Positions 53,443 through 62,410 of a stretch of 64,000 bases of DNA are shown here, one piece after another; positions within the stretch are counted from its first letter, which is position 1, and each line of letters begins with the position of its first letter. This DNA comes from Bradyrhizobiaceae bacterium Ga0074131 (lineage in GTDB: Bacteria > Pseudomonadota > Alphaproteobacteria > Rhizobiales > Xanthobacteraceae). The notes beneath the pieces are model-generated. The model had not been told where the DNA came from, searched no databases, and saw nothing but the letters and a program-made list of their open reading frames with translations. The stretch spans positions 1-64,000 of the forward strand of contig LNEC01000007.1 in the NCBI GenBank assembly GCA_001464035.1, read 5' to 3'. The translations under genes were made by a program, and so were the position numbers.

Positions 53443-54186
53443 TCAGATCACCGTCTCCCGCAACACCCTTCGGCAATCCATCTCGTATTCGAGGTCGATC
53501 ACCGGCGGTCTCGCGAAATGCCAGATCAGGCCGGATCGCATCACGCCGCGGCGGACCATTTCGTCGGCGATGACCGGATGGAAGTCTTGCACGGTGTAAG
53601 CCTGCGCCGCGGTGGTGTCCTTCCAGCCGAACCCGAAGGCGCCGAGACGGGCTTCCATCGATCCGACGGTGAAGCGGACTTTTTCCTTTAGACCGTCCGG
53701 GCTGAGGTCGCGGTAGCGCACGGTGCGCTCCGGATAGCTTCCGGGTCCTTCGCGGGATTCGGCGCCGCCGGCGATGACGAAACTCGGGCCGGGGTTGCCG
53801 CTCGGGCGGGTGAACGAGAACGCGAAGAACGACGGCTCGGCGGGCGGATCGATTTCCGGACAGACATTGCTGCGCGCCACCGGATTTATCGTTCCGTCGA
53901 ACAGGCCCCATTCCGCCAGCGTCTTGACGTAGTGCCGGTTGAATTTCAGGAAGCCGTCCTCGGTGAACGCCGACGGCGACCGCAGCTCGCATGCGCAGAA
54001 CGAGGTCAGCGGCCTTCCCGCGTCCTCGATGTATTTCCTGATCAGCGCAAAGCCTTCGGCGAGCGGAGGCATCTTGTCGAAGCGCACGCGCTCAACCTCA
54101 TAGCCGGGGCTGGCGGCCGCGCCGCTCGAATACTGAAACACCGCCGGAATGAAACGGTAATTGCCGGCCGGAAAATCACGCGTCAT
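53443..54186 (-). CDS. Uncharacterised protein, RidA / 2-aminomuconate deaminase-like
   Basis: 247 residues, no membrane segment or signal. LTSFCACELRSPSAF, INPVARSNVCPE, PSFFAFSFTRP and FVIAGGAE are evenly spaced conserved-looking motifs that remind me of CnbZ-type aminomuconate deaminases and RidA-fold proteins. The family call is from memory and not certain. AAGGGG precedes ATG 54186. It is the last minus-strand gene before the efflux pump genes and has no clear partner. Confidence 0.6.
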   Translation of the reverse strand: MTRDFPAGNYRFIPAVFQYSSGAAASPGYEVERVRFDKMPPLAEGFALIRKYIEDAGRPLTSFCACELRSPSAFTEDGFLKFNRHYVKTLAEWGLFDGTINPVARSNVCPEIDPPAEPSFFAFSFTRPSGNPGPSFVIAGGAESREGPGSYPERTVRYRDLSPDGLKEKVRFTVGSMEARLGAFGFGWKDTTAAQAYTVQDFHPVIADEMVRRGVMRSGLIWHFARPPVIDLEYEMDCRRVLRETVI

Positions 54187-54328
54187 GTTCTGATGCCCCT
54201 TCGGTGCCTCGTTTGCGCTGCGAGCGGACGCCTTTTGGCGCCGCTAAAAGCATGGGCAAGATAGCACGGGGCAAAACGAAAGCGACAGCGGGGGTTCAAT
54301 CCGCCGTCACCGGAAACATGACCCTGGT

Positions 54329-57300
54329 TCAGGTCGTCTTCAGCGCCTTCAGATCGAAATCCTCGATCTCCCGGGTACGCTCGGATTCGGCGCCGGCGCG
54401 GTGATTGGTGGCGATCGCGACATAGACCGCAGGCAGCACGAACAGCGTGAACAGCGTGCCGATCATCATGCCGGACACCACGACAAGACCGATCGAGAAG
54501 CGGCTCGCAGCGCCGGCGCCGCTCGCCGTCAGGAGCGGCAGCAAGCCCGTCACCATCGCCGCGGTGGTCATCAGGATGGGACGAAGCCGGACCCGCGCCG
54601 CCATCTCGATCGCCGAACGCTTGTCGAGACCTTCCCTGAGCTGCAGCTCGTTGGCGAACTCGACCATCAGGATGCCGTGCTTGCTGATCAGTCCGATCAG
54701 GGTCAGCAACCCGACCTGGGTATAGATGTTGATGGTCGCAAGTCCGAAGAACAGCGGAACCAATGCGCCAGAGATCGCCATCGGCACACTGATCAGGATC
54801 ACGAGCGGGTCGCGCAGGCTTTCGAATTGCGCCGCCAGCACCAGGAAAATGATAATCAGCGCGAAGCCGAATGCGATGGCGAGCTGGTTGCCCTCCTGCA
54901 CATATTGCCGGGAATCCGCCAGATAGGAATGGCTGTAGCCGGCCGGCAGGTTCTTGGCCGCGCCCTCGAGGAAGTTCACCGCCTGTCCGACGGTGACGCC
55001 CGGCATCGGCACCGCCTGGAAGGTGGAGGCGTTCAACTGGTTATAGCGCGTGAGCGCGTTGGGATCGGTCGCGGTTTCGATCGATACCACCGTCGACAGC
55101 GGCACCTGCTGACCCGTGCTGGTCGGCACGTAGAAATTCTCAAGCGATTCCGGCGATAGTCGTAGGCCGCGCGGCACCTGCGGAATCACCTGGTACGATC
55201 GCCCTTCGAGATTGAAGCGGTTGGTGAAATTGCCGCCGAGCAGCGTCGCCAGCGTACTGCCGACCTGCGCCATGGTGATGCCGAGATCATTGGCCTTGGA
55301 GCGGTCGATCTTCACCCGAACCACCGGCTGGTTGAAGTCGAGATCGCTGTCGGCGACGATGAACAGGCCGCTCTTGCGCGCGGCGTCCTTCAGCTTCAGC
55401 ATCTCCTCGTAGATCGCCTGGTATCCGCTGGTGGAGTTGATCACCATCTGGATCGGCAAGCCGCCCGGACCGCCCGGCAGCGGCGGCAGGTTGAACGCGA
55501 ACGCGTTGACGCCCTCGATCTTGCCCAGTTCCGCCTGCACCAGCGGCTTCAGCTTGATCGAGGAACGCTCGCGCTCGTCCCACGGCTTCAGCAGCATGCC
55601 GGCGATCCCGTTGCTGGGGCCGGCGGTGCCGTTGATGATGAAGCGCAGGTCGGTTTCCGGAAACTTGGCGAACGCCTTGTCCATCTTCTCGGTGTAGAAA
55701 TCGGTGTAGTCGATATTGGCGTATTTCGGCGCCTTCACCACCGCGAACACGATGCCCTGATCCTCCTCGGGGGCCAGCTCCTTCGGGGTGTTCTGATAGA
55801 GAAACACCACGAGGCCGAGGATGGTCAGTGCAAACATCGCCGTGATCGGGCGATAGTCGAGCGAACGATCGAGCTGCCTTCCATACCAGCGCGTGGTGGC
55901 GCCGAACACCGTGTCGACCTTTCGGGCGAACCAGCCGCCCTGCCCGTGCTTGAGCAGCACCGAGCACATCATCGGCGACAGGGTCAGCGCGATGACGCCC
56001 GAGACGATGACCGATCCGGCCAGGGTGAAGGCGAATTCACGGAACAGCGAGCCGGTGAGACCACCGAGGAATCCGATCGGCGCATAGACCGCGGCCAGCG
56101 TGATGGTCATCGAAATCACCGGGCCGACGATCTCGCGCGCGCCCTGCAACGACGCCTGCACCGGCGACTTGCCCTCCTCGAGATGGCGGTGGATATTTTC
56201 CACGACCACGATGGCGTCGTCGACCACGAGCCCGATCGCCAGCACCATGGCCAGCAGCGTCAGCAGATTGATGCTGAAGCCCATCACCAGCATCAGGCTG
56301 CAGACGCCGATCAGCGACAGCGGAATCGTGACGACCGGAATGATCACGGAGCGGAACGAGGCAAGGAACAGGAAGATGACGACGACCACGATGCCGACCG
56401 CCTCGATCAAGGTCATTTGCACCTCCTCGATCGAGGAACGGATGAACTTGGTGGAGTCGTAGGCAACTTTCATCTTGAGCGACGGCGGCAGATTGCGCTC
56501 GATTTCCGGAAACAGCTTGCGCACGCCGGTGACGATGTTGAGCGGATTGCCTTGCGGCGTCGCCTGCACGCCGATGAAGATCGCGCGCTCGCCTGAAAAG
56601 GCGACGCTGGCGTCGGTGCTTTGCGCCGACAGCTCGACGGTGGCGACGTCCTCCAGCCGCACGAAGCCGCCGTCCTTGGCCTTGACGGTCATGCGCCTGA
56701 ACTGGTCGACGTTTTGCAGGTCGGTATTGGCCGTCACGTTGGAGACGACGAAATAGCCCTTGGCCTGCCCGGCGGCGGCCTGGAAGTTGTTGGCCCGGAT
56801 CGCGGCCGCGATGTCGTCGGCCGACACGCCGCGTCCCGCCATCCGCGCCGGGTCGAGCCAGATGCGCATCGCGAAGGTCTGTCCGCCGAGAATGTCGGCC
56901 GACGCCACACCATCGACGGTCGACAGGATCGGCTGCACCACGCGCGTCAGATAATCCGATATCGCGGACCCCGAGAGTTCCTCGCTGGAAAATCCGAGAT
57001 ACATCACGGCGGTGGTCTGGCCGGTCGACTTCAGGATGACCGGATCATTGGCCTCTCTCGGAATCAGGTATCTGACCGAGTTCACCTTCGACATCACTTC
57101 GGTCAGCGCCTGGTTGGGATCGAAGTCGAGCTTGACGTATACCGAAATCAGGCTCTGGCCCTGGGTCGAGGACGAGGTGATGTAGTCGACGCCTTCGGCG
57201 GCCGACACCGCCTGCTCGATCGGCGTGGTAATGAAGCCCTGCATCAATTGAGGCGACGCGCCGGGATACACCGTCGTCACCGTGATCACGGTGTTCGACA

Positions 57301-57418
57301 GTTTCGGATATTGCCGGATCGGCAGCGAGGTCGCGGCCTTGAAGCCGATCAGAAGGATCAGCAGGCTGACGACCAGCGCCAGTACCGGGCGCTTGATGAA
57401 GATATCGGTAAAGGCCAT
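54329..57418 (-). CDS. RND efflux transporter permease (AcrB/MexB family)
   Basis: 1029-residue proton-driven inner membrane pump. The N-terminus FIKRPVLALVVSLLILLIGF is the first helix; two large periplasmic loops and about twelve helices follow. The proton-relay pair of Asp residues lies in GLVVDDAIVVVENI, and the second half has a matching helix set with LLTLIGLISKHGILMVEFAN. It exports hydrophobic compounds with the adaptor encoded 57 bp upstream. No outer membrane channel gene is in the window. Confidence 0.95.
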   Translation of the reverse strand: MAFTDIFIKRPVLALVVSLLILLIGFKAATSLPIRQYPKLSNTVITVTTVYPGASPQLMQGFITTPIEQAVSAAEGVDYITSSSTQGQSLISVYVKLDFDPNQALTEVMSKVNSVRYLIPREANDPVILKSTGQTTAVMYLGFSSEELSGSAISDYLTRVVQPILSTVDGVASADILGGQTFAMRIWLDPARMAGRGVSADDIAAAIRANNFQAAAGQAKGYFVVSNVTANTDLQNVDQFRRMTVKAKDGGFVRLEDVATVELSAQSTDASVAFSGERAIFIGVQATPQGNPLNIVTGVRKLFPEIERNLPPSLKMKVAYDSTKFIRSSIEEVQMTLIEAVGIVVVVIFLFLASFRSVIIPVVTIPLSLIGVCSLMLVMGFSINLLTLLAMVLAIGLVVDDAIVVVENIHRHLEEGKSPVQASLQGAREIVGPVISMTITLAAVYAPIGFLGGLTGSLFREFAFTLAGSVIVSGVIALTLSPMMCSVLLKHGQGGWFARKVDTVFGATTRWYGRQLDRSLDYRPITAMFALTILGLVVFLYQNTPKELAPEEDQGIVFAVVKAPKYANIDYTDFYTEKMDKAFAKFPETDLRFIINGTAGPSNGIAGMLLKPWDERERSSIKLKPLVQAELGKIEGVNAFAFNLPPLPGGPGGLPIQMVINSTSGYQAIYEEMLKLKDAARKSGLFIVADSDLDFNQPVVRVKIDRSKANDLGITMAQVGSTLATLLGGNFTNRFNLEGRSYQVIPQVPRGLRLSPESLENFYVPTSTGQQVPLSTVVSIETATDPNALTRYNQLNASTFQAVPMPGVTVGQAVNFLEGAAKNLPAGYSHSYLADSRQYVQEGNQLAIAFGFALIIIFLVLAAQFESLRDPLVILISVPMAISGALVPLFFGLATINIYTQVGLLTLIGLISKHGILMVEFANELQLREGLDKRSAIEMAARVRLRPILMTTAAMVTGLLPLLTASGAGAASRFSIGLVVVSGMMIGTLFTLFVLPAVYVAIATNHRAGAESERTREIEDFDLKALKTT

Positions 57419-57475
57419 GAAAGGCGCTCCGTCGTCGTTTTATCGCGGTATCGCGGCGTCCCCGCGCAGGGTCGC

Positions 57476-58669
57476 TTAGCTGCGCGGCGCCTTGGCCGGT
57501 ATCGGTGGCGGCGGATCGGTCGAGATGGCTACCGCCGCGCCGGACTGCAACTTGAGCTGTCCGACCGCCACCACCCGGTCGCCCGGCTTCAGGCCGCTGG
57601 AGATGACGGCGCGCCCGTCATGGCGGTCGCCGGTGCGGACAAAGGTGCGGACCGCGGTCAGGCTCACCGTGCCGTCATCCGCCTTCTTCTCCGTGATCAC
57701 GTAAACAGAATCGCCATAGAGCGTGTAATCGACAGCCGTTTCCGGCACCGTGACCACCGCAGGTTTGTCCGGCAGAACCACGGTCGTGGTGGCGAACATG
57801 CCGGGCTTCAGGATGCGATCGGGATTGGCGAGGGTGGCCTGAACCCGGATGTTGCGGGTGTCGCTGCTGATCTGCGGCTCGATGGTGGTGATTTTGCCCT
57901 CGAACGTCCTGCCGGGATAGGCATCGACCACGACGCGCACCGTCTGCCCGACCTTGAGCAGCGCGCTGTCCTTTTCCGTCGTGGTGAAATTGGCAAAGAG
58001 CATCGACAGATCGGTCAGCGAGACGATCTGCGTCCCCGCGGTCAGGAACTGGCCGACCTCGACCATTCGGACGCCGAGTTCGCCGTCGAACGGCGCGCGT
58101 ACCAGCTTCTGCGAAATGATCGCCTGGGTCTTTGCGATACCGGCCTGGGCCTGGTCATAGGCCGCCTGCGCGGAATCCACCGTCGCCTGCGGACCGAACT
58201 GACGCGAGGCCAGCTGCTTGGCGCGCTCCAGCGACAGCTGCGCCACGGTGGCCTGCGCCTTGAAGCTTGCCAGATCGGCCTGCTCGGGGCCGTCGAACAG
58301 TTGCACCAGCGGCGCGCCGGCCTTCACCGTGGAGCCCGCCGTGAACATGATCTCGGTGATGCGCCCGCTGACGTCGGACGTGATGTTGACCTGATGCACG
58401 GCAGCGAGATCGCCGACCGCCTTCAACAGGTTGGGGATCACCTCCGATTTGGCCTCGGCGACCGTGACCGTCACCGGCGGCGGCTTGTTGTTGGCGAAGA
58501 ACTGCGCGATCATCTTATTGCGGAAGGCATTGAAGCCGACAATGCCGCCGACCAGAACCGCCAGCAGCAGCCCGACGATGATGAACCAGCGCATCATGCG
58601 GACCGGACGCTTGCGCGGCTTGTCGGCGATCGGCTTGCCGGCGATGTGGGGTTCGGTCACGATGTTCAT
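57476..58669 (-). CDS. RND efflux periplasmic adaptor (membrane fusion protein)
   Basis: 397 residues. One N-terminal membrane anchor (FIIVGLLLAVLVGGIVGF), then a biotinyl-lipoyl-like half, an alpha-hairpin (about residues 125-175) and the second lipoyl half with SQKLVRAPFDGELGVRMVEVGQ, then beta-barrel sequence. It bridges the pump to an outer membrane channel. ATG 58669 follows the TetR stop by one base, so the TetR, adaptor and pump genes form one operon. Confidence 0.93.
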   Translation of the reverse strand: MNIVTEPHIAGKPIADKPRKRPVRMMRWFIIVGLLLAVLVGGIVGFNAFRNKMIAQFFANNKPPPVTVTVAEAKSEVIPNLLKAVGDLAAVHQVNITSDVSGRITEIMFTAGSTVKAGAPLVQLFDGPEQADLASFKAQATVAQLSLERAKQLASRQFGPQATVDSAQAAYDQAQAGIAKTQAIISQKLVRAPFDGELGVRMVEVGQFLTAGTQIVSLTDLSMLFANFTTTEKDSALLKVGQTVRVVVDAYPGRTFEGKITTIEPQISSDTRNIRVQATLANPDRILKPGMFATTTVVLPDKPAVVTVPETAVDYTLYGDSVYVITEKKADDGTVSLTAVRTFVRTGDRHDGRAVISSGLKPGDRVVAVGQLKLQSGAAVAISTDPPPPIPAKAPRS

Positions 58670-58670
58670 G

Positions 58671-59369
58671 TCATGCACTTTCTGCATTGACCGATTGCCC
58701 CGGAGCCGGCGACAGATCGCGGTCCAGATGTGAGGCAATTGCGGCTTCGTTAAGTCCAATTCCACGAAGGATGAATTCGCTAATTTGCCGTTCGAGATCG
58801 GCCGCATGGCCGTAAGTGAGACAAGGGACGGCCGGAAGCCGCGTCAGCGCGGCCATCAGCACCGTGTGATGCGCGAACCAGAACAGATTGAGCGATTGGC
58901 TTCCGATCCGCGACGCCTCGCCCGCCGCCACGGCGCGCTCCAGCGACGCGGTGAATACCGGCCCGATCAGGTCGCCGACCTTGCCATAGAGCAGCCGGGC
59001 GAATTCGCCGTCGTCGAGATGGCTGGTGGTCATGAGCCGAAGGCGCTGCGCTTCCAGCTCGTCGACGGTGATCTGCATGAAGTGCCGGACCATGCCCCGG
59101 ACCAGGACGACCAGGGTCGCGGTCGACGGCTCCAGCCCCAGCAGATGAGTGAGATCGGGATCGGCCTCGCACTCTTCCGCCAGGATCTCCGCATACAGCG
59201 CGGCCTTGGACGGAAAGTGCTTGAACAGCAGTCCCTCCGAGACGGCGGCGGCCGCGGCGACGCTTTTGGTCGTCGTCCCGGCAAAGCCGTGGCGGGCAAA
59301 GCAGCGCTTGGCGGCGCTCAATATCAGCTGCCGCCGCAGATCGCTGGTCATGCGCAAGGGTGTACTCAT
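58671..59369 (-). CDS. TetR/AcrR family regulator of the RND pump
   Basis: About 232 residues. The N-terminal helix-turn-helix is TTTKSVAAAAAVSEGLLFKH, with AAKRCFARHGFAGT before it. It is the first gene of the efflux operon. A 16-bp operator dyad lies directly before its start, so it should repress its own operon. Start is uncertain: GTG 59384 (inside the operator) or ATG 59351 are alternatives. Confidence 0.9.
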   Translation of the reverse strand: MSTPLRMTSDLRRQLILSAAKRCFARHGFAGTTTKSVAAAAAVSEGLLFKHFPSKAALYAEILAEECEADPDLTHLLGLEPSTATLVVLVRGMVRHFMQITVDELEAQRLRLMTTSHLDDGEFARLLYGKVGDLIGPVFTASLERAVAAGEASRIGSQSLNLFWFAHHTVLMAALTRLPAVPCLTYGHAADLERQISEFILRGIGLNEAAIASHLDRDLSPAPGQSVNAESA

Positions 59370-59372
59370 CTT

Positions 59373-59388
59373 GTGAGTAAGCACTCAC
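59373..59388. promoter_or_regulatory. TetR operator before the efflux operon
   Basis: GTGAGTAAGCACTCAC is a 16-bp dyad with perfect 6-bp arms around AAGC, the size and style of AcrR-type operators. It lies 4 bp upstream of the TetR start and overlaps its ribosome-site region, so binding would block the TetR-adaptor-pump transcript. Confidence 0.75.
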
Positions 59389-59539
59389 CTCCGCGAATGT
59401 CAAGTATTTTGCTGCGGTGCACGCAGCTGGGCCGGCTTGGACCCACCTTTGCATGGGGTTGAATTACAAAAAAATGCCGAGGATGCGGGATTTTACCAGA
59501 GAGCGAAAACGGCATATCTGTCCGCCAAAGGATGGCAGC

Positions 59540-60760
59540 ATGAATGCCGATACGCGCGAACTGGCGGCGAATTTCGATATCGAGAAACTGACGCCGGAGT
59601 TCTATGTCGATCCCTACCCGACCTATCGTGCCCTGCGAGAGCATGAACCGGTCAAGCGCATGCCGAACGGCTCCTGGTTTCTGACGCGTTATGACGACCT
59701 CGTCAGCGCTTACAAGAGCACGAGGGTCTTCTCGTCCGACAAGAAGAAGGAATTTTTCCCGAAATACGGCGATTCGCCGCTCTACGAACACCACACCACC
59801 AGCCTCGTCTTCAACGACCCGCCCGCCCACACCAGGGTGCGGCGGCTGATCATGGGCGCGCTGTCGCCGCGCGCCATCGCCGGGATGGAGCCGGACCTGA
59901 TCGCGCTGGTGGACCGGCTGATTGCCGCGCTCGCTGCGAAAGGCAGCGTGGATCTGATCGACGACTTTGCCGCCGCGATCCCGATCGAGGTGATCGGCAA
60001 TCTGCTGGATGTGCCGCAGGAGGAACGCGCCCCCCTGCGCGGCTGGTCACTGGCGATTTTGGGGGCGCTCGAGCCGGTGATCAGTCCGGACGTTTTTGCC
60101 CGCGGCAACAAGGCGGTGACGGAATTTCTCGGCTATCTGGAGATCCTGGTGGCGCGGCGCCGTGCGAAACCGGGCAACCCCGAGCGCGACGTGCTGACCC
60201 GCCTCATTCAGGGCGAGGACAATGGCGAGCGACTGACCGAGAAAGAACTGCTGCACAACTGCATCTTCCTGCTCAACGCCGGTCATGAGACCACCACCAA
60301 CCTGATCGGCAACGGGCTGGTGGCGCTGTCAGGCAACCCTGCGCAGAAAAGGCGGCTGATCGAACATCCCGATCTGATCAAGTCTGCGATCGAGGAAATC
60401 CTGCGCTTCGAAAGCTCGAACCAGCTCGGCAACCGCATGACCACCGAGCCGGTCGAACTCGGCGGGGTGCGGCTTCCCCCCGGTACACCGGTGACGCTTT
60501 GCATCGGGGCGGCCAACCGCGATCCGCAGCAATTCGCCGATCCGGAATCCCTCGATATCGCCCGCACCCCGAACCGGCATCTCGCCTTCGCCACCGGCGC
60601 GCATCAATGCGCCGGCATGGCGCTGGCGCGGCTCGAAGGCGCGATCGCGATCTCGCGATTCCTCGCCCGGTTTCCGGATTATGCACTGAACGGCGAACCG
60701 GTGCGCGGCGGCCGCGCTCGATTTCGCGGGTTTTTGCGCGTGCCGGGTACGGTCGGTTGA
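59540..60760 (+). CDS. Cytochrome P450
   Basis: 406-residue soluble P450. FLLNAGHETTTNLIG is the I-helix motif, EEILR the ExxR motif and FATGAHQCAG the haem loop with thiolate C357; NDPPAHTRVRRL precedes. ATG 59540 has AAGGA 8 nt upstream. It is divergent from the TetR-efflux operon. There is no ferredoxin gene next to it; the small ferredoxin at 16475 is over 40 kb away. Substrate unknown. Confidence 0.93.
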   Translation: MNADTRELAANFDIEKLTPEFYVDPYPTYRALREHEPVKRMPNGSWFLTRYDDLVSAYKSTRVFSSDKKKEFFPKYGDSPLYEHHTTSLVFNDPPAHTRVRRLIMGALSPRAIAGMEPDLIALVDRLIAALAAKGSVDLIDDFAAAIPIEVIGNLLDVPQEERAPLRGWSLAILGALEPVISPDVFARGNKAVTEFLGYLEILVARRRAKPGNPERDVLTRLIQGEDNGERLTEKELLHNCIFLLNAGHETTTNLIGNGLVALSGNPAQKRRLIEHPDLIKSAIEEILRFESSNQLGNRMTTEPVELGGVRLPPGTPVTLCIGAANRDPQQFADPESLDIARTPNRHLAFATGAHQCAGMALARLEGAIAISRFLARFPDYALNGEPVRGGRARFRGFLRVPGTVG

Positions 60761-60983
60761 GAGGAAAGCACGCGCGGTCCTAACCCGCGCCCTCCTCTTC
60801 CCGCTTCTCTGACGCCGAAACATGACGATCGTAGAAGCTCCTGCTTTGGCACATCCACGACCTTTCGGTTCGCACCCCGGGTCGAACGCGCGCGCCCAAT
60901 GCGTCGTTGGTCGTCCTGAAAAAGCTGGCTGACGCTGTCCGTGAGTGGCAAAATGACCGCTTCCAGCCCGATTGAGCCAATTC

Positions 60984-62030
60984 ATGCGAAATCAAGTTCA
61001 TGTGAGCCTGGTGGTGTTTCCCGAATGCGATCCCTCGATCGTTTACGGCGTATTCGACACGCTGTGGGCCGCGGGTCGCGATTTCAGCCACAAGGAAGAC
61101 CATCCGATCTTCGTCCCTCGAATCGTATCGAGCTCGAAACAAGTCCTGCAGCTCGTGACCGGCGTCAGCATCCTCCCCCAGGACAGCATCGATGACGTCG
61201 GCCGGACCGACATCGTGTTCGTTCCGAACGTCATGGTCAAATCGATCGAAGACCTGAAGGCGCTGAATCGCGAACTGCTCGACTGGATCAAGGCCATGCA
61301 TCGACAAGGCGCAGCACTTTATGCGGCCTGCGGTGGCTCGCTCGTCCTCGCGGAAGCCGGACTTCTCGAGGGTGAAGCGGCGACCACGCACTGGAGCTAC
61401 GCACCGCTGTTCAAACGGTACTACCCCGGCGTGACGCTGCACGCAGACCGTCTGATCGTTCAGAGCGGCGATGGCCACAGCGTCGTTTGTTCCGGTGGCG
61501 CATCGTCATGGCAGGATCTGGCGCTGCTGCTGGTAGCCAAATTCGCCGGCACCGCGGAAGCCATCCGCCTGTCCAAACTATTCCTCTATCAGTGGCACCG
61601 CGACGGGCAATTGCCGTATGCGTGCATGATCCAGAATGTGAACCATGGCGACGCGAAGATCGAAAGCGCACAGCAATGGATCGCCCTGAACTACGACAGG
61701 GCGGATGTCGTGGCCGAGGTGGTCCGGCAATGCGGCCTGCCGAAGCGGACATTCGACAGGCGGTTCAGAACAGCGACCGGCTATTCTCCCCTGGCCTACA
61801 TCCAGGCTTTGCGCGTCGAGGAGGCCAAGCAACTGCTCGAAACTACCGGCCTCGGAATCGAGGCCATCGGCCGCGAGATCGGATATGAAGATGCATCGTC
61901 CTTTCGCCGGCTTTTCCGGCGGCTGGCCGGTATTGGCCCCGCGAAATACCGGCGGAAGTTACAGCCACCCACAATGGTCAGGGGATACGACCGCGTCGGT
62001 CGCCGTTCGGGATCGCCGGTATCCAGCTAA
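60984..62030 (+). CDS. GlxA family transcriptional regulator (DJ-1/PfpI + AraC)
   Basis: About 348 residues. The N-terminal DJ-1/PfpI-like domain has LVVFPECDPS and AACGGSLVLAEAGLLEG; the C-terminal AraC domain has two HTH units (VVAEVVRQCGLPKRTFDRRF and IGREIGYEDASSFRRLFRRL). Such proteins sense small amines or metabolites and activate neighbouring genes. ATG 60984 is used; TTG 60972 is possible. Its stop overlaps the convergent DUF6285 gene by 4 bp. The P450 upstream is a candidate target. Confidence 0.9.
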   Translation: MRNQVHVSLVVFPECDPSIVYGVFDTLWAAGRDFSHKEDHPIFVPRIVSSSKQVLQLVTGVSILPQDSIDDVGRTDIVFVPNVMVKSIEDLKALNRELLDWIKAMHRQGAALYAACGGSLVLAEAGLLEGEAATTHWSYAPLFKRYYPGVTLHADRLIVQSGDGHSVVCSGGASSWQDLALLLVAKFAGTAEAIRLSKLFLYQWHRDGQLPYACMIQNVNHGDAKIESAQQWIALNYDRADVVAEVVRQCGLPKRTFDRRFRTATGYSPLAYIQALRVEEAKQLLETTGLGIEAIGREIGYEDASSFRRLFRRLAGIGPAKYRRKLQPPTMVRGYDRVGRRSGSPVSS

Positions 62031-62410
62031 CTGCCTTTGCTTTCCAACTCCCGCTTGTACGACCCGTAGTTCGGCTGATCGACCGCGAGCTTGTCCATCG
62101 TGGTTTGCCAGAGATGGTCAGACAGCCCGGGTGTCCGCAGATCGGCCTCGCCGCGGGCAATACGATCGGCGAGCATGCGGTTGAGCTCGACGAGCGAGCC
62201 TTCCTGGCCGAGCAATTGCGACAGTCGCCCTGCTTCGGCGGCATCACTGTTCTGCTCCAGCCTGAGCTGGCGCGTCACCAGATCGAGCGCGTTGATCGCA
62301 ACCCGCAACTTGAAGGCGGTATGGCCGCTGAGGACAGGCGTGACGTCGTTGCGCAGGAAGTCTGCGACGGCCCTGGTGAGTTCTTCCGGTGTGGGTTCGT
62401 CTTGCATCAT
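62027..62410 (-). CDS. DUF6285 family protein
   Basis: 127-residue, mostly helical small protein. TPEELTRAVADFLRNDVTPV and FKLRVAINALDLVTRQLRLE are seen, and the C-terminal KLAVDQPNYGSYKRELESK is typical. Its ATG overlaps the phosphotransferase stop by 4 bp (ATGA). In the levulinate pathway a small partner protein (LvaB) is needed beside the kinase LvaA; from memory it is of this type. It is likely a partner of the kinase. Confidence 0.8.
   Translation of the reverse strand: MMQDEPTPEELTRAVADFLRNDVTPVLSGHTAFKLRVAINALDLVTRQLRLEQNSDAAEAGRLSQLLGQEGSLVELNRMLADRIARGEADLRTPGLSDHLWQTTMDKLAVDQPNYGSYKRELESKGS

Noticed and set aside
56621..58690. 689-codon plus-strand frame opposite the RND pump and adaptor genes
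   Set aside because: Antisense shadow spanning parts of two real genes, with an extreme Arg/His/Asp composition.
60761..60983. Short minus-strand frames between the P450 and the GlxA-type gene
   Set aside because: No ribosome site, no family motif, and they run into the antisense strand of flanking genes.
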